Shown piece after piece: positions 18,601-27,273 of a stretch of DNA of 64,000 bases. The DNA is from an uncultured Bryobacterales bacterium (GTDB lineage Bacteria > Acidobacteriota > Terriglobia > Bryobacterales > UBA6623). Numbering within the stretch: the first letter of the stretch is position 1; every line of letters begins with the position of its first letter. Both the position numbers and the translations under genes were made by a program. The stretch covers positions 5,592,062 to 5,656,061 of the forward strand of contig OX638379.1 of NCBI GenBank assembly GCA_951813605.1. Direction: 5' to 3'. The notes beneath the pieces were generated by a model, which did no database searches, was not told the origin of the DNA, and saw only the letters and a program-made list of their open reading frames with translations.

Positions 18601-18858
18601 TGCCTCGACGCCAACGGAGTAGTCCCCGGGCGCTAGTGCGGGCACGGCGTAGAATCCGCCCGAGCCGCTCGAGGCGCGGCGCACTGTCCCGGTCTCCACG
18701 CGGCGCACCGTAACCCGGGCGTCGACCAAGGCGGCCCCGCTTTGGTCGACGACCCGGCCGTGTATGCGCGCGTCAATCTGCTGCGCGGTACTCGCCGACG
18801 TCCCGACCACCAAGGCGAGCAAGCCGCCCGCGAGTCTCAATCGTCTATTGCGTTGCAT
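15673..18858 (-). CDS. TonB-dependent receptor with N-terminal carboxypeptidase-regulatory domain (Oar-like)
   Basis: A 1061-residue outer-membrane protein. The chosen start ATG 18858 begins a clear signal peptide (RLAGGLLALVVGTSAS before AQQ); an in-frame GTG at 18921 would place 21 extra residues in front of it. Domain order: carboxypeptidase regulatory-like (about 28-110; GRVVDQSGAALVDARVTVRR), plug (about 120-230; SLPLNGRNFLQLSLLSPGTV), then a beta-barrel. The barrel has FLRNDRLDARNFF, TYAQQWNFTVQSEL and a C-terminal AARDGREMQFGVKLIF ending in aromatic Phe, as needed for barrel insertion. Such proteins are abundant in Acidobacteria and probably import oligosaccharides or peptides. The substrate is unknown and no transport gene is adjacent. 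Confidence 0.92.
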   Translation of the reverse strand: MQRNRRLRLAGGLLALVVGTSASTAQQIDARIHGRVVDQSGAALVDARVTVRRVETGTVRRASSGSGGFYAVPALAPGDYSVGVEAEGFRPASGETIQLALGSKARADFALEVGSASDAITVSAAPSVLETANAATGNVIPNRFIVSLPLNGRNFLQLSLLSPGTVPAAVGSPGSERGRFALQANGARESANSFVYDGVYAIDPILNSFSFAPPVDAVREFRIQTSNSEAGLGRNSGGQIAVAIKQGTNELHGTAYEFLRNDRLDARNFFSHPDDPVPTLRRNQFGASLGGPMVANTAFFFANFESLLEDRASTRTTNVPTEAERQGDFSASASQAPINFYTQQPFPNARLPFAHPIGQAVTGLYPLANSGVAGQNFVSAPVGTDRTGKFDVKLDAHLGEGGQLSGRFSFSDSDRSEPFAAQQFSSVPGYGNDLDERGQNVMVAETHALGSNWINEARFGFSHLSNRTIHENSGTSLNSQIGLPDFAARELDLGLSFFQVTGFSSLGGEFNNPQVSTVKSWQVSDTLSYSRGGHLVQVGFEQRGIGQDGFRNVLSRGSLYFTNRAYTQNSLADLLLGLPTYTLAARSDTLQAARTGATNAFATDTWRISRNLTLSLGFRYENNQPAYDANDAASIYDASSMQIVRLGESGIPRSGFYPDRNNVAPRLSLALRPLGTDRVVVRTGWGLYYNFSDLAAGQGIYFNPPFFRAFLFFPSRFAPLTIDQPWPEGQAAPVPPSVTTYDLNLRTTYAQQWNFTVQSELFEDTVLSVGYSGSRGTKLVGARDINQPAPSPAQPNYRPLPTFSDINLIASAFDSVYHSLQAQFQCRFQTGLTGLFSYTWSKSIDNASNFFASAGDANYPQDSNNIAAERARSSFDVPHRFTGSFVYELPFGPGKTWGSGWRGGTAKLLGNWQLNGVVALQTGQPYTVALPGEFDNSNTGQSSYGFGAGDRPDLVGDPNLSSPDPQRWFDTAAFALPAFGSFGSAGRNIVRGPGLANLDFSVLKNLGLGETATLQLRVELFNMLNTPNFLNPNVFFGTQGFGRILAARDGREMQFGVKLIF

Positions 18859-18964
18859 TCCTCGATAGATATGGCGAACGCTCCGGAGAAAGGTTAGCCC
18901 ACAGGCCGGGATCAGTTCCACCTCCCGTTCGCGAACCCAGCAGGCGGGACGGCTAGAATGGGCG

Positions 18965-20725
18965 TTGTTGCGCCTGATCGCTTTCTCGCTTGTCCTTGCC
19001 GGTACGCTGTCCGGCCAGGGCTTTTACCCCATCGATGATATCCGCGCAGGGCAGCGAGGAACCGGCCGCACAGTTTTTTCGGGCACCGAGGTCGAGGAAT
19101 TCGACGCGGAGATCCTCGGCGTGCTCGAGAACTATTCCGGGCCCAAGTCGTCGATCATCTTCGCACGACTATCCGGTGGACCTCTGGACCGGACGGGAGT
19201 CATGTCAGGCATGAGTGGCAGCCCTGTCTATATCGACGGGAAGCTTGCCGGTGCCGTGGCGTTCATGTACCCGTTTTCCAAAGAGCCTCTCGCGGGAATC
19301 CGTCCGATCGGAGAGATGATCGGAGGCTTCGAGACCGGTGCAGGAGGGCGGTCCCCCTTAGCTGCCGACCCCTTGGAGGACTGGCGCGAGATCGCGGGCA
19401 TGCCCCGTCAGCGGCCGCCATCTGCAAACGGGCCGCAGGGGCAGTTTCACCCCATTGCCACGCCCGTGTCGCTCGGCGGGTTTTCCGAACAGACACTGGA
19501 AGTCTTTGGGGAGGATCTCCGGCGTCTTGGGTTGCGGCCGCTGCAAGGCTCGGGCGGCGGGCTTCGCCAAGACCCAGGAGGGGATCTGGTGCCGGGCTCG
19601 ATGATCAGCGTCGGACTCATACGGGGCGACATGACCTTCACCGCGTCCGGCACCGTCACGCACGTGGACGGCGACCGGGTGTTCGCGTTCGGACACCGCT
19701 TCCTGTCGAGCGGCAACACAGCCATGCCGATGATGCGGGCGTCGGTGATGACCCTGGTCCCGAATCTCAATGCGTCGTTCAAGCTCAGCGGCACCGGCCC
19801 GCTGATCGGAAAGATCTCCCTCGACAGGGAGGCAGGGATCTCGGGCGAGCTGGGGCCGGGGCCGCCCATGGTGCCCTGCGCGATTCGCGTCAAGCAGGCC
19901 GACGGCGTGGCGGCGTCCTATTCGATGGAACTCGTGCGTGACGCTCAGCTGACGCCGTTCCTGCTGCAAATCGCTCTTTTCTCCGCGATCAGCGTTTCCG
20001 AGCCGTCATTGGGGCCTCTCACCGTGCGAGTTCGCGGCGGCGTCGAGTTCGAGCAAGGCCTGCCGCGCCTTGTCTTGGACGATATGTACACGGGCACTGG
20101 CGGCGTGGGCCAGGCCGCGGCGCTGTCGACGGCCGCGCCGCTTTCCTACCTGCTGCGAACGCGTCACTCGGGCGTTGCCATCAAGGCGGTCGATCTCGAG
20201 GTGGAGGCACAGGCTGCCGACGAATACACCGATTTGGTGCGGGCGTGGCTTTCCAAGACGCAAGTCAGGCCCGGGGAGACGATCGAGATTCGATTCGCGG
20301 CCAAGGGGCCTGGCGGTCGGGAGCAGATGCACTCGGTCCCCTTCCGGGTGCCCGTTTCGCTGCCGGCCGGCTCCGTGGAGGTCACGATAGGGGATGCCCT
20401 GACCGCCAATCTCCAGCAGTGGCGCGGCCTGCTCGCTGGCCGCAAGGCGCGGGACGCCGCGGCGACGATCCGGTTTCTCAATGGATTGCGTGGCAGTGAC
20501 CGCGCTTACGTGCGAGTCTGGCAGCGCAAGAGGTCGCTTTGGTTGCATTCGGACAAGCTGCCTTCCCCGCCGGCCTCGTTGCACGCGGTCTTGTCCACGC
20601 CGGCCGGCCGCGGGGCCGGAGCGCTTGCTGAACTTTCCACGACGCTGGCCGATCTCAAGGTCGACGGGCTACGTGGTGTCGTGCGGGGCCGGCTCAATCT
20701 GCGATTCGTGGTCACGGGGAGCTGA
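18965..20725 (+). CDS. secreted protein with SpoIVB-type peptidase S55 domain
   Basis: A 586-residue exported protein starting at TTG 18965 with a short signal sequence (LRLIAFSLVLAGTLSG). The N-terminal 250 residues match the S55 domain as found in non-sporulating bacteria. The blocks are DDIRAGQRGTGRTVFSGTE, EEFDAEILGVL, VMSGMSGSPVYIDGKL (likely nucleophile Ser in GMSGSP), and later VDGDRVFAFGHRFLSSGNT carrying a conserved His. SpoIVB itself is a regulatory serine protease of the sporulation sigma-K pathway. Here there is no sporulation context and no PDZ domain is obvious, so the role is unknown. The next gene starts 5 nt after the stop and is almost certainly co-transcribed. The divergent TonB receptor starts about 105 nt away. 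Confidence 0.82.
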   Translation: MLRLIAFSLVLAGTLSGQGFYPIDDIRAGQRGTGRTVFSGTEVEEFDAEILGVLENYSGPKSSIIFARLSGGPLDRTGVMSGMSGSPVYIDGKLAGAVAFMYPFSKEPLAGIRPIGEMIGGFETGAGGRSPLAADPLEDWREIAGMPRQRPPSANGPQGQFHPIATPVSLGGFSEQTLEVFGEDLRRLGLRPLQGSGGGLRQDPGGDLVPGSMISVGLIRGDMTFTASGTVTHVDGDRVFAFGHRFLSSGNTAMPMMRASVMTLVPNLNASFKLSGTGPLIGKISLDREAGISGELGPGPPMVPCAIRVKQADGVAASYSMELVRDAQLTPFLLQIALFSAISVSEPSLGPLTVRVRGGVEFEQGLPRLVLDDMYTGTGGVGQAAALSTAAPLSYLLRTRHSGVAIKAVDLEVEAQAADEYTDLVRAWLSKTQVRPGETIEIRFAAKGPGGREQMHSVPFRVPVSLPAGSVEVTIGDALTANLQQWRGLLAGRKARDAAATIRFLNGLRGSDRAYVRVWQRKRSLWLHSDKLPSPPASLHAVLSTPAGRGAGALAELSTTLADLKVDGLRGVVRGRLNLRFVVTGS

Positions 20726-20730
20726 TCGAT

Positions 20731-22902
20731 TTGCTAATGCGACGGTACGCAATCCTTCTGGCGGCCGCCCTGCCGGCCGCAGCGCCTGCCGCGGGAACTC
20801 GCAGCTGGGAACTGTCGAGTTACGGGGACTTCCTTGGGGGAACCTTCAAGAACGTGGCCTTGGACCGCGAAGGGAACTTGGGGGTTGCTCCCTCGCTCGA
20901 CACCGTCCACGAGTCCGATCAGGCCGTCGTCTGGTCACTTGCCCGCGCCGAGGACGGAACTGTCTACTACGGCACCGGCCACCAAGGCGCCGTGTTTCTT
21001 GTCTCCCCGAGCGGGGACGGGAAGCTGCTGTGGAATGCACCCGAGATCGAGGTCTTCGCCGTGGCGGTAGGTCCGGGCGGCCAGCTTTATGCCGGCACCT
21101 CGCCGCATGGCAAGGTCTACAAGATCTCGGAGGACGGTGAAGGGACCGAGTTCTTCGACCCCGGGGAGAAGTACATTTGGTCCCTGCTGTTCGACCGCGA
21201 CGGACGATTGATCGTCGGTACGGGCGATGGTGGGAAGATCTACCGCGTGACCCGCGATGGCAAGGGAGAGGCTTGGTTCGAATCGGGGCAGCGGCACGTG
21301 ATCAGCCTGTGCCTCGACCAAGGCGGCAGGGTGCTTGCGGGCACCGACCCGGAAGGCATTCTATACCGCGTGCAGGAAGGCGGGGCTTTTGCGCTATACG
21401 ACTCCGACCTGCCCGAGGTGCGCTCCGTCGCGGTGGCCTCTGACGGTGCGGTCTATTTCGCCGCGATGGGCGGGGGCATGGACCGCCTGCTCCGGGCGAT
21501 TCCAAGCCAGCAGGCCGGCGTGCAGGTGCAGGCCTCTGCCGCGGCCACCCAAGCAGGTGTGCAGGTTAGCCGTCCGCAAGTCGCCTCAACCGTGACTTAT
21601 GCGCAACCGCAAGTGGTGTACGCCGGCGAGCGCGCCGCGCTGATGCGACTCGTTGAGGGGCAGGCGGTCGAGAAAATCTGGTCGTCCAACGAGGAAAACA
21701 TACTTGGCTTGACGGTCGAGAACAGTGCGCCGCCCGGCGTGCTTTTCGCCACGGACCGAGAGGGCCGAGTCTATCGAGCCGGCTCCGACCGACGGCTCAG
21801 CCTGCTGTCCCAGACGGGCAAGGCGCAAATGACTTCGATGCTGCGCGCCACCGACGGCGTTCTCGTCGGCTCGGCCCATGGCGGAGCGCTCTTCCGACTT
21901 AGTGCCGAGCCCGCGGACGAGGGCGTGTTCGAGACAGCCCCGCGCGACACGAACGGCGTCTCGCAGTGGGGCAGGCTCACGTGGAAGGGCCGGGTGCCGG
22001 AAGGCGCCGCGATCGAAATCAGCACGCGCAGCGGCAACACCTACCGTCCGGACCTGAGCTGGAGCGACTGGTCGGAGGTGCCTTCCGAAAGCGGTGGCTC
22101 TCCGGTTTCCTCGCCCCCGGCTCGCTTCCTCCAGTGGCGGGCCACGCTTCGCGGGGAGGCCCGCTTGGATGCCGTGCGGGTGCATTACCTTCCCCAGAAC
22201 TCTGCTCCTGTCGTGAAGTCGCTGAACATCGTGCCAGAGGCTCCCAAGCCGAGCGGGTCTTCAGGCGCCGGGTCTGCCAACACCGCGAGTAGCTACAGCA
22301 TCACGGTGTCGGCATCCGGATCCTCGTCGCCGCCCCAGCCGACGGGAGGAGAGGAGCCCAAGACCGCCCCCGCGCGCAAGCTCGCGATTGTCTGGGGAGC
22401 GGAAGACCCCGACGGAGACGAACTTCGCGCGGAGCTGTCCTTCCGCGGCGAGGGGGAGAGCGAGTGGAAGAAGATCCGCGACGATCTTTCCGGGCCGCGC
22501 TTCTCGATCGAGAGCGATGCGCTTGCCGACGGGCGCTACCAGTTCCGCGTGCGGGTAGACGACGGCAAGGCGAACCCGGATGACCGGGCGCTCAGCGCGG
22601 AGCGAATCAGCAAGCCCGTCCTGGTGGACCAAACGCCGCCACGCGTGCGGGCGCTGCCGTCCGGGGCCGCGGGAGAGCTGCGCTTCGAGGCCGAGGACGA
22701 AGTTTCCGAAATCCGGCTGGCCGAGTACGCGGTTGACGCGGGCAAGTGGCGACCCGTGCTGTCCGATGACGGGATTCTTGACGCGCTGAGGGAGGAGTTC
22801 ACGCTGCGTCCGGGCGACCTGGACCCTGGAGAGCACTTGGTCGTGCTGCGGGTCCGCGACCGAGCGGGGAACACGGCGCTGGCGAAATCACTGCTCCGAT
22901 AG
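20731..22902 (+). CDS. secreted beta-propeller protein, partner of the S55 peptidase
   Basis: A 723-residue exported protein. TTG 20731 has GGGGAG 9 nt upstream; ATG 20737 is a close alternative. A signal peptide (YAILLAAALPAAAPA) is followed by at least six repeats of about 40 residues with the pattern AEDGTVYYGTGHQGAVFLV, PGGQLYAGTSPHGKVYKIS, RDGRLIVGTGDGGKIYRVT and QGGRVLAGTDPEGILYRV, i.e. a YVTN/NHL-like propeller. After about residue 470 come fibronectin-type beta domains with a Ser/Pro-rich linker near 500-550. No enzyme motif is visible. The 5-nt spacing from the S55 gene suggests the two products work together at the cell surface, but I know of no described partner system. Confidence 0.7.
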   Translation: MLMRRYAILLAAALPAAAPAAGTRSWELSSYGDFLGGTFKNVALDREGNLGVAPSLDTVHESDQAVVWSLARAEDGTVYYGTGHQGAVFLVSPSGDGKLLWNAPEIEVFAVAVGPGGQLYAGTSPHGKVYKISEDGEGTEFFDPGEKYIWSLLFDRDGRLIVGTGDGGKIYRVTRDGKGEAWFESGQRHVISLCLDQGGRVLAGTDPEGILYRVQEGGAFALYDSDLPEVRSVAVASDGAVYFAAMGGGMDRLLRAIPSQQAGVQVQASAAATQAGVQVSRPQVASTVTYAQPQVVYAGERAALMRLVEGQAVEKIWSSNEENILGLTVENSAPPGVLFATDREGRVYRAGSDRRLSLLSQTGKAQMTSMLRATDGVLVGSAHGGALFRLSAEPADEGVFETAPRDTNGVSQWGRLTWKGRVPEGAAIEISTRSGNTYRPDLSWSDWSEVPSESGGSPVSSPPARFLQWRATLRGEARLDAVRVHYLPQNSAPVVKSLNIVPEAPKPSGSSGAGSANTASSYSITVSASGSSSPPQPTGGEEPKTAPARKLAIVWGAEDPDGDELRAELSFRGEGESEWKKIRDDLSGPRFSIESDALADGRYQFRVRVDDGKANPDDRALSAERISKPVLVDQTPPRVRALPSGAAGELRFEAEDEVSEIRLAEYAVDAGKWRPVLSDDGILDALREEFTLRPGDLDPGEHLVVLRVRDRAGNTALAKSLLR

Positions 22903-23067
22903 GGGCTCTGCCCGTCTCCGACTGGATTGTTACCCAACTATTACATTGGGGGCTCTCCCCAAGCTATCTCCGCTGATATCGTGGGCTTTCTCGGACCGAG
23001 CCCGACGGACGCAGCCTGTCCGGAACGCCGAGGACTAGAGATCATTTTTGGGAAGGGAATAGCCTCA

Positions 23068-23952
23068 GTGGGCGCCATTAGAGACACGGGACTGGACTTC
23101 GGAGACCGAACCAAGCTGAACACTCTCACGTTCAGTGCGATCTTGCTCTTGCATGTAGGCGCGGTCGCCGCCCCGTTCTACTTCACTTGGACGAACCTGA
23201 TCGTCGCTGCCGTCATCTACTGGATGGCGGTTTCGTGGGGAATCGGCATGGGCTATCACCGCTTGCACACCCACCGGGGTTACCAAGTGCCGAAGTGGCT
23301 GGAGTACTTTCTCGCTTTCTGCGGCACGCTGGCCTTGGAAGGCGGCCCGATCTACTGGGTCGCGGCGCATCGCTGCCATCATCAGCACTCCGACACCGAT
23401 CTCGACCCGCACACGCCGCGCCACGGAGGATTCTGGGCGCACATGGGCTGGATCATCTTCGGGGATTCCATGCACAGTGACACTTCGCTGGCTGGAAAGT
23501 ACGCTCCGGATCTAAACAAGGACCGTTTCTACCGTGTGCTCAGCGAGTGGCATTGGGTTCCGCTGGCTGTACTTGGCGCGCTGACCTGGTTCTTCGGCGG
23601 TTTCGGCATGCTGCTCTGGGTCGTCCCTTTGCGCATTGTCATTGGATTGCATACAACCTGGCTGGTTAATTCCGCCACGCACATGTGGGGCGGCCGCCGG
23701 TTTGAAACCACGGACGATTCGCGAAACCTCTGGTGGGTGGCCCTCATTACATTCGGAGAGGGCTGGCACAACAACCATCACGCCCATCCCGTCTCAGCGA
23801 GGCACGGGATGGCTTGGTACGAACTGGACATCAGCTACCTGCAGATCCGCCTGCTGGAGAAACTGGGTCTTGCCAAGGCTGTTTACGCTCCAAGCCTTGA
23901 TTCCGTGGAGGCGTCGAAGGGACTGCGAGAGGCGCTCAAGGCGGGGGCGTAG
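23068..23952 (+). CDS. acyl-CoA/fatty acid desaturase (delta-9 type, membrane di-iron)
   Basis: A 294-residue integral membrane desaturase with all three histidine boxes: HRLHTH, HRCHHQH and HNNHHAH, which bind the two irons. Hydrophobic segments occur at about 20-60 and 165-215. It would introduce a cis double bond into saturated acyl chains using O2 and an electron donor, adjusting membrane fluidity. The frame is open back to 22927. I choose GTG 23068 because AAGGGA lies 9 nt upstream and the first 47 residues of the longer form are not family-like. No ferredoxin or reductase gene is adjacent. Confidence 0.9.
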   Translation: MGAIRDTGLDFGDRTKLNTLTFSAILLLHVGAVAAPFYFTWTNLIVAAVIYWMAVSWGIGMGYHRLHTHRGYQVPKWLEYFLAFCGTLALEGGPIYWVAAHRCHHQHSDTDLDPHTPRHGGFWAHMGWIIFGDSMHSDTSLAGKYAPDLNKDRFYRVLSEWHWVPLAVLGALTWFFGGFGMLLWVVPLRIVIGLHTTWLVNSATHMWGGRRFETTDDSRNLWWVALITFGEGWHNNHHAHPVSARHGMAWYELDISYLQIRLLEKLGLAKAVYAPSLDSVEASKGLREALKAGA

Positions 23953-24133
23953 CCGGAGTCTCCTGATCGAAACGGGGACTGGGGCCTCTTCCGCGAACGC
24001 GTGTTCGCCGCCGGTCGGCAGGGGGAGGCCCTTCGGCCTCGCCCGGAGATGCACCGCGCCCTACAGGCGAATCCAAGCCCGAATCGTCCAACGCGAAGCG
24101 CGAAGTTGCTCTCGCTTGCGATACCCTGACCGC

Positions 24134-25201
24134 ATGCGCTTGCTCCTCGCCGCCTTGCTTGTCGCGCCTTGCCTGCTCGCGGGCACAACGGAAACACTCG
24201 CTGGAACGGGCGTGTCCGGCGCGTCCGGAGACGGAGGTTCCGCCAAAGCAGGGCAGGTCGGGAATCCATACGGCCTGACGCTAGGACCCGACGGCGCGCT
24301 GTACGTCTGCGAAGTCGATACCGAACGCGTGCGTCGCATAGACATGGCGGACGGGACGATCTCGACAGTTGCCGGCACCGGCGAAGTAGGCTATTCGGGG
24401 GACGGCGGCCCGGCAAGCGAGGCGAAGCTTAATGATCCATACGAGATCCGATTCGACGCGGCGGGCAACATGTACTTCGTCGAAATGCTGAACGCAATCG
24501 TGCGCCGGGTTGACGCCGGCACCGGGACGATCTCGACGATCGCCGGAACTGGAGAACGCGGATTCTCCGGGGACGGAGGCCCGGCCGTCCGAGCTACCTT
24601 CAATCGTCCGCACTCTATAGCCTTGGATGGAAAAGGTTCCATGTACATTGCGGACATCGGCAATCACCGGATCCGTCGATTGGACTTGGCCACGGGAATC
24701 GTCACTACGTTCGCCGGTACCGGCGCGCGCGAGCCGACCCCCGATGGCGCGCCGCTTGAGGGCACGCCGCTGAACGGCCCGCGTGCGCTCGCCTTTGCTC
24801 CCAACGGCGACATGTACATCGCGCTCCGCGAGGGCAACGCGGTTTACCGGCTCGACATGCGGGCGAAGCGCCTGCACCATGTAGCCGGCACCGGCGAGAA
24901 GGGTTACACGGGCGATGACGGCCCGGCGAAGTCGTCGACTCTCTCGGGCCCGAAGGGAATCGAGGTCGGGCCGGACTCGGCAATCTACCTGGCGGACACC
25001 GAGAACCACGTGATTCGCCGGATTGATGCGGACACAGGCATAATCTCGACCGTCGCGGGCGACGGGTCCCGACACGACGGCCCCGACGGCGACCCGCTGC
25101 ATTGTGGCCTGGCTAGGCCTCACGGCGTGTATGTCGACCGGGCCGGCAATGTGTACATTGGCGACAGCGAGAACCACCGCGTCCGGGTGCTGCGCCCGTG
25201 A
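24134..25201 (+). CDS. secreted NHL-repeat beta-propeller protein
   Basis: A 355-residue exported protein. ATG 24134 begins a signal peptide (RLLLAALLVAPCLLAG). The rest is six NHL-type blades, each about 55 residues. Recurring elements are ISTVAGTGEVGYSGDGGPA, ISTIAGTGERGFSGDGGPA and HHVAGTGEKGYTGDDGPA, alternating with GNMYFVEMLNAIVRRVD-like and SMYIADIGNHRIRRLD-like strands. The AGTG..G..GDGGPA linker is common in acidobacterial NHL proteins. It is probably a surface binding or scaffold protein; there is no catalytic domain and the ligand is unknown. Confidence 0.85.
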   Translation: MRLLLAALLVAPCLLAGTTETLAGTGVSGASGDGGSAKAGQVGNPYGLTLGPDGALYVCEVDTERVRRIDMADGTISTVAGTGEVGYSGDGGPASEAKLNDPYEIRFDAAGNMYFVEMLNAIVRRVDAGTGTISTIAGTGERGFSGDGGPAVRATFNRPHSIALDGKGSMYIADIGNHRIRRLDLATGIVTTFAGTGAREPTPDGAPLEGTPLNGPRALAFAPNGDMYIALREGNAVYRLDMRAKRLHHVAGTGEKGYTGDDGPAKSSTLSGPKGIEVGPDSAIYLADTENHVIRRIDADTGIISTVAGDGSRHDGPDGDPLHCGLARPHGVYVDRAGNVYIGDSENHRVRVLRP

Positions 25202-25262
25202 CGCCTTGCGGGCGAGAACCATGGTGGCGACGACAGGCGGGCGCGCCTGCCGGAGGAGAAGC

Positions 25263-25637
25263 ATGATGCGCGGAACTTTACTTGCCTTGCTGGCCGGCTG
25301 CCTTGCCGTGCCGGTGGCGGCCCAGCGGGACTTTGACATCGACGGTCCGGTCGAGTTGCACATTTGGATGACCGCCAAGGCCGGCCATTCCGACGCGTTG
25401 GTGAAGACATTCACCGAGGTGTTCTATCCGGCCGTCAGCAGCATGCCCGGATTTCGTGACGCGCTATTGATGCGCAAGCCGTCGACCGACGAGTTTACCG
25501 TGCGCCTCAGCTTCGACACCGAGGAACAGCGCATGGAATGGGTTGCCTCGGACAAGCACCAGCGAGCTTGGCCAGCCTTGTCTTCTCACTCGCAAGAGAC
25601 CGACTACGATGGATTCGCAGTGATCCACCCAAAATAG
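25263..25637 (+). CDS. small secreted ABM-like (dimeric alpha-beta barrel) protein
   Basis: A 124-residue protein with GGAGGAGA just before ATG 25263 (a second ATG follows at once). The signal peptide is about residues 1-21 (LLALLAGCLAVPVAAQ). The mature part resembles antibiotic-biosynthesis-monooxygenase-like barrels: VELHIWMTAKAGHSDALVK, a phenylalanine-rich helix, MPGFRDALLMRKPSTDEFTV, RLSFDTEEQRMEWVASDKHQ. Export is unusual for that fold. Activity is unknown. It starts 61 nt after the NHL-repeat gene on the same strand. Confidence 0.6.
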   Translation: MMRGTLLALLAGCLAVPVAAQRDFDIDGPVELHIWMTAKAGHSDALVKTFTEVFYPAVSSMPGFRDALLMRKPSTDEFTVRLSFDTEEQRMEWVASDKHQRAWPALSSHSQETDYDGFAVIHPK

Positions 25638-26017
25638 GGGCTGCTGAACTGGAGTAGCGAGACTTCATTCCCCCAGCAACTGCCTCGCGAAGGGTTTCGA
25701 CGGACCATTCCCGCACGTCCGTCGCCCTCGCCCTGCTAGACCGCCTCAGTTCTCTCGAGAGGCAGGCTATTCGTGCAGTGCAGCTCTGTTGCTCGAACTC
25801 CCGGCACCTGCCGCGAACCGCGGGGCCGATGGAATGCATGATTCCGAGTTCGTGCAGGCCTGGCAGTCGGCGGATCGTTTCTGCCGTCTCGGCCGAACCG
25901 TCGGATGTGGATGCCGACCGGCTTTGCAATGCCATGCTCGGAGCGATGCGGCCACCGTCCAAGACGAAGGCGGGAGCGGCCCGTGAAGGCACAGACAGGC
26001 CCTTCGCTCGCCCTCTT
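25638..26017. other. intergenic region, nothing recognised
   Basis: 380 nt between the small secreted protein (plus) and nusB (minus). Frames on both strands overlap each other and the neighbours and show no family motif. GCCT/AGGC-rich inverted segments are present but no convincing U-run terminator. Confidence 0.5.
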
Positions 26018-26455
26018 CTAGGAAACTGCTTGCGTGGGCTTCGGCACTTCAGCGAATTCCTTCCGCGCCGCCTCCAGCACTCCGTTCAAGAACGCAGTGG
26101 ATTCGTCCCCGGCAAACCGCTTGCCGATCTCCAAGGCCTCGTCGATAATCACCGTGGCGGGAGTTTGCCTCGATCGCAGTTCCGCTATGCCAAGCCTTAA
26201 CAGGTGGCGCACCACCAGCGACATGCGCTCGAGCGACCAGTGGCTGGCGTGGCGCCGGATGATTTGATCCAACTCATGGGCATCGTCCGTCACGCTGCGG
26301 AATAGCTGCACGGCGAAGGGGTCAACATCTGACGGCCCGTCTTGGGCAAGGCCCCCGAAATAGTCTTCCACGACTTTTTCAGGCGGCCCGCCCCCCGCCT
26401 GCCATTGGTAGACCATTTGAAGGGCGCTCTCGCGGGATCGGCGACGGGAAGGCAT
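26018..26455 (-). CDS. nusB: transcription antitermination factor NusB
   Basis: A 145-residue all-helical RNA-binding protein that, with NusE (S10) and boxA RNA, supports rRNA transcription antitermination. It opens with the typical SRRRSRESALQMVYQW. Further conserved segments are DQIIRRHASHWSLERMSLVV, RHLLRLGIAEL, TPATVIIDEALEIGKRF and the final FLNGVLEAA. It lies 26 nt downstream of ribH, the common ribH-nusB order. Its partner S10 (rpsJ) is encoded at 51035-51352. Confidence 0.95.
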   Translation of the reverse strand: MPSRRRSRESALQMVYQWQAGGGPPEKVVEDYFGGLAQDGPSDVDPFAVQLFRSVTDDAHELDQIIRRHASHWSLERMSLVVRHLLRLGIAELRSRQTPATVIIDEALEIGKRFAGDESTAFLNGVLEAARKEFAEVPKPTQAVS

Positions 26456-26481
26456 CAGGGATGTTAACGGCTCGGAAGCGG

Positions 26482-26967
26482 CTATTCTCTAGCGAGCTTC
26501 TTGAGCACATTCGCCATTTCGATCGCCGCGACCGCGGCCTGGAATCCGGCGTTGCCGTTCTTTGCACCAGCGCGGTTAATGGCCTGTTCCAGCTCGTCGC
26601 AGGTAAGCACTCCGAAAATCGCGGGAACTCCGGTCTCCGGTCCGATTCTCGCGATGCTGCTGGCTGCGCCGCTAGCGACACGTTCGTAGTGATCGGTCTC
26701 GCCCCGGATGACGGCGCCAAGGCAGATGACCGCGTCAAATTTTCCGCTTGCCGCCATTGCCTTCGCGGCAGTTGCGAGTTCGAGAGAACCCGGCACTCGA
26801 ACGATCCGTACGTGCTCGGCCGACCCTCCGTGCCGCCTGATCGCGTCGAGTGCACCGGCTAGCAGGCGATCCGTTATGAAGCTGTTGAATCTAGACACCA
26901 CGCAACCCATCCGCAGCCCTTCGGCGCTTAGGCCGCCTTCGATCGTTGCAGGTTCCGGGGAAGGCAC
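26482..26967 (-). CDS. ribH: 6,7-dimethyl-8-ribityllumazine synthase
   Basis: The product condenses 5-amino-6-ribitylaminouracil with dihydroxybutanone phosphate, the penultimate riboflavin step. It has 161 residues and a GTG start at 26967. Conserved blocks are GCVVSRFNSFITDRLLAGAL, VRVPGSLELATAAKAMA, ICLGAVIRGETDHYERVA (with the catalytic His) and VPAIFGVLTCDELEQAINRA. No FMN riboswitch is seen upstream; the other rib genes are elsewhere. It is co-transcribed with nusB. Confidence 0.96.
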   Translation of the reverse strand: MPSPEPATIEGGLSAEGLRMGCVVSRFNSFITDRLLAGALDAIRRHGGSAEHVRIVRVPGSLELATAAKAMAASGKFDAVICLGAVIRGETDHYERVASGAASSIARIGPETGVPAIFGVLTCDELEQAINRAGAKNGNAGFQAAVAAIEMANVLKKLARE

Positions 26968-27273
26968 GAGTGCTAACTACCTATTCCAATCGTATCGAAT
27001 CCACAATCGCCACAGCGTAGCCCGCTGGCTTGGCGACGTGACTCGGCCAGCCTGACGCGCATCGGGTCGCATGCGGCGGCCGCAATACGGCGGGGACGTG
27101 CGAAGCGAAATCCATCGAGCTGCGGGCGAATCGCTCCGCACTTAGTCCTTGACGGAGCCGGGATTGGGCGACGCGATCTAAACGCCGGCAACAGGGCGGC
27201 TCGGGGATCTCCGGAATTGCGGGTACGTCCGGGGCGGCTCTTCGTCAGTTCGGGTCCGTTTGTCCGCACTGGA
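26968..27273. other. intergenic region, ribH upstream side
   Basis: 306 nt between the start of ribH and the stop of the enolase-superfamily gene, both on the minus strand. It should hold the ribH-nusB promoter, but I see no clear -35/-10 pair and no gene. Confidence 0.45.

Noticed and set aside
24200..25200. Repeated segments suggesting a tandem DNA repeat or CRISPR-like array
   Set aside because: The periodicity is at protein level: NHL blades with an AGTG..G..GDGGPA linker, with divergent nucleotides.
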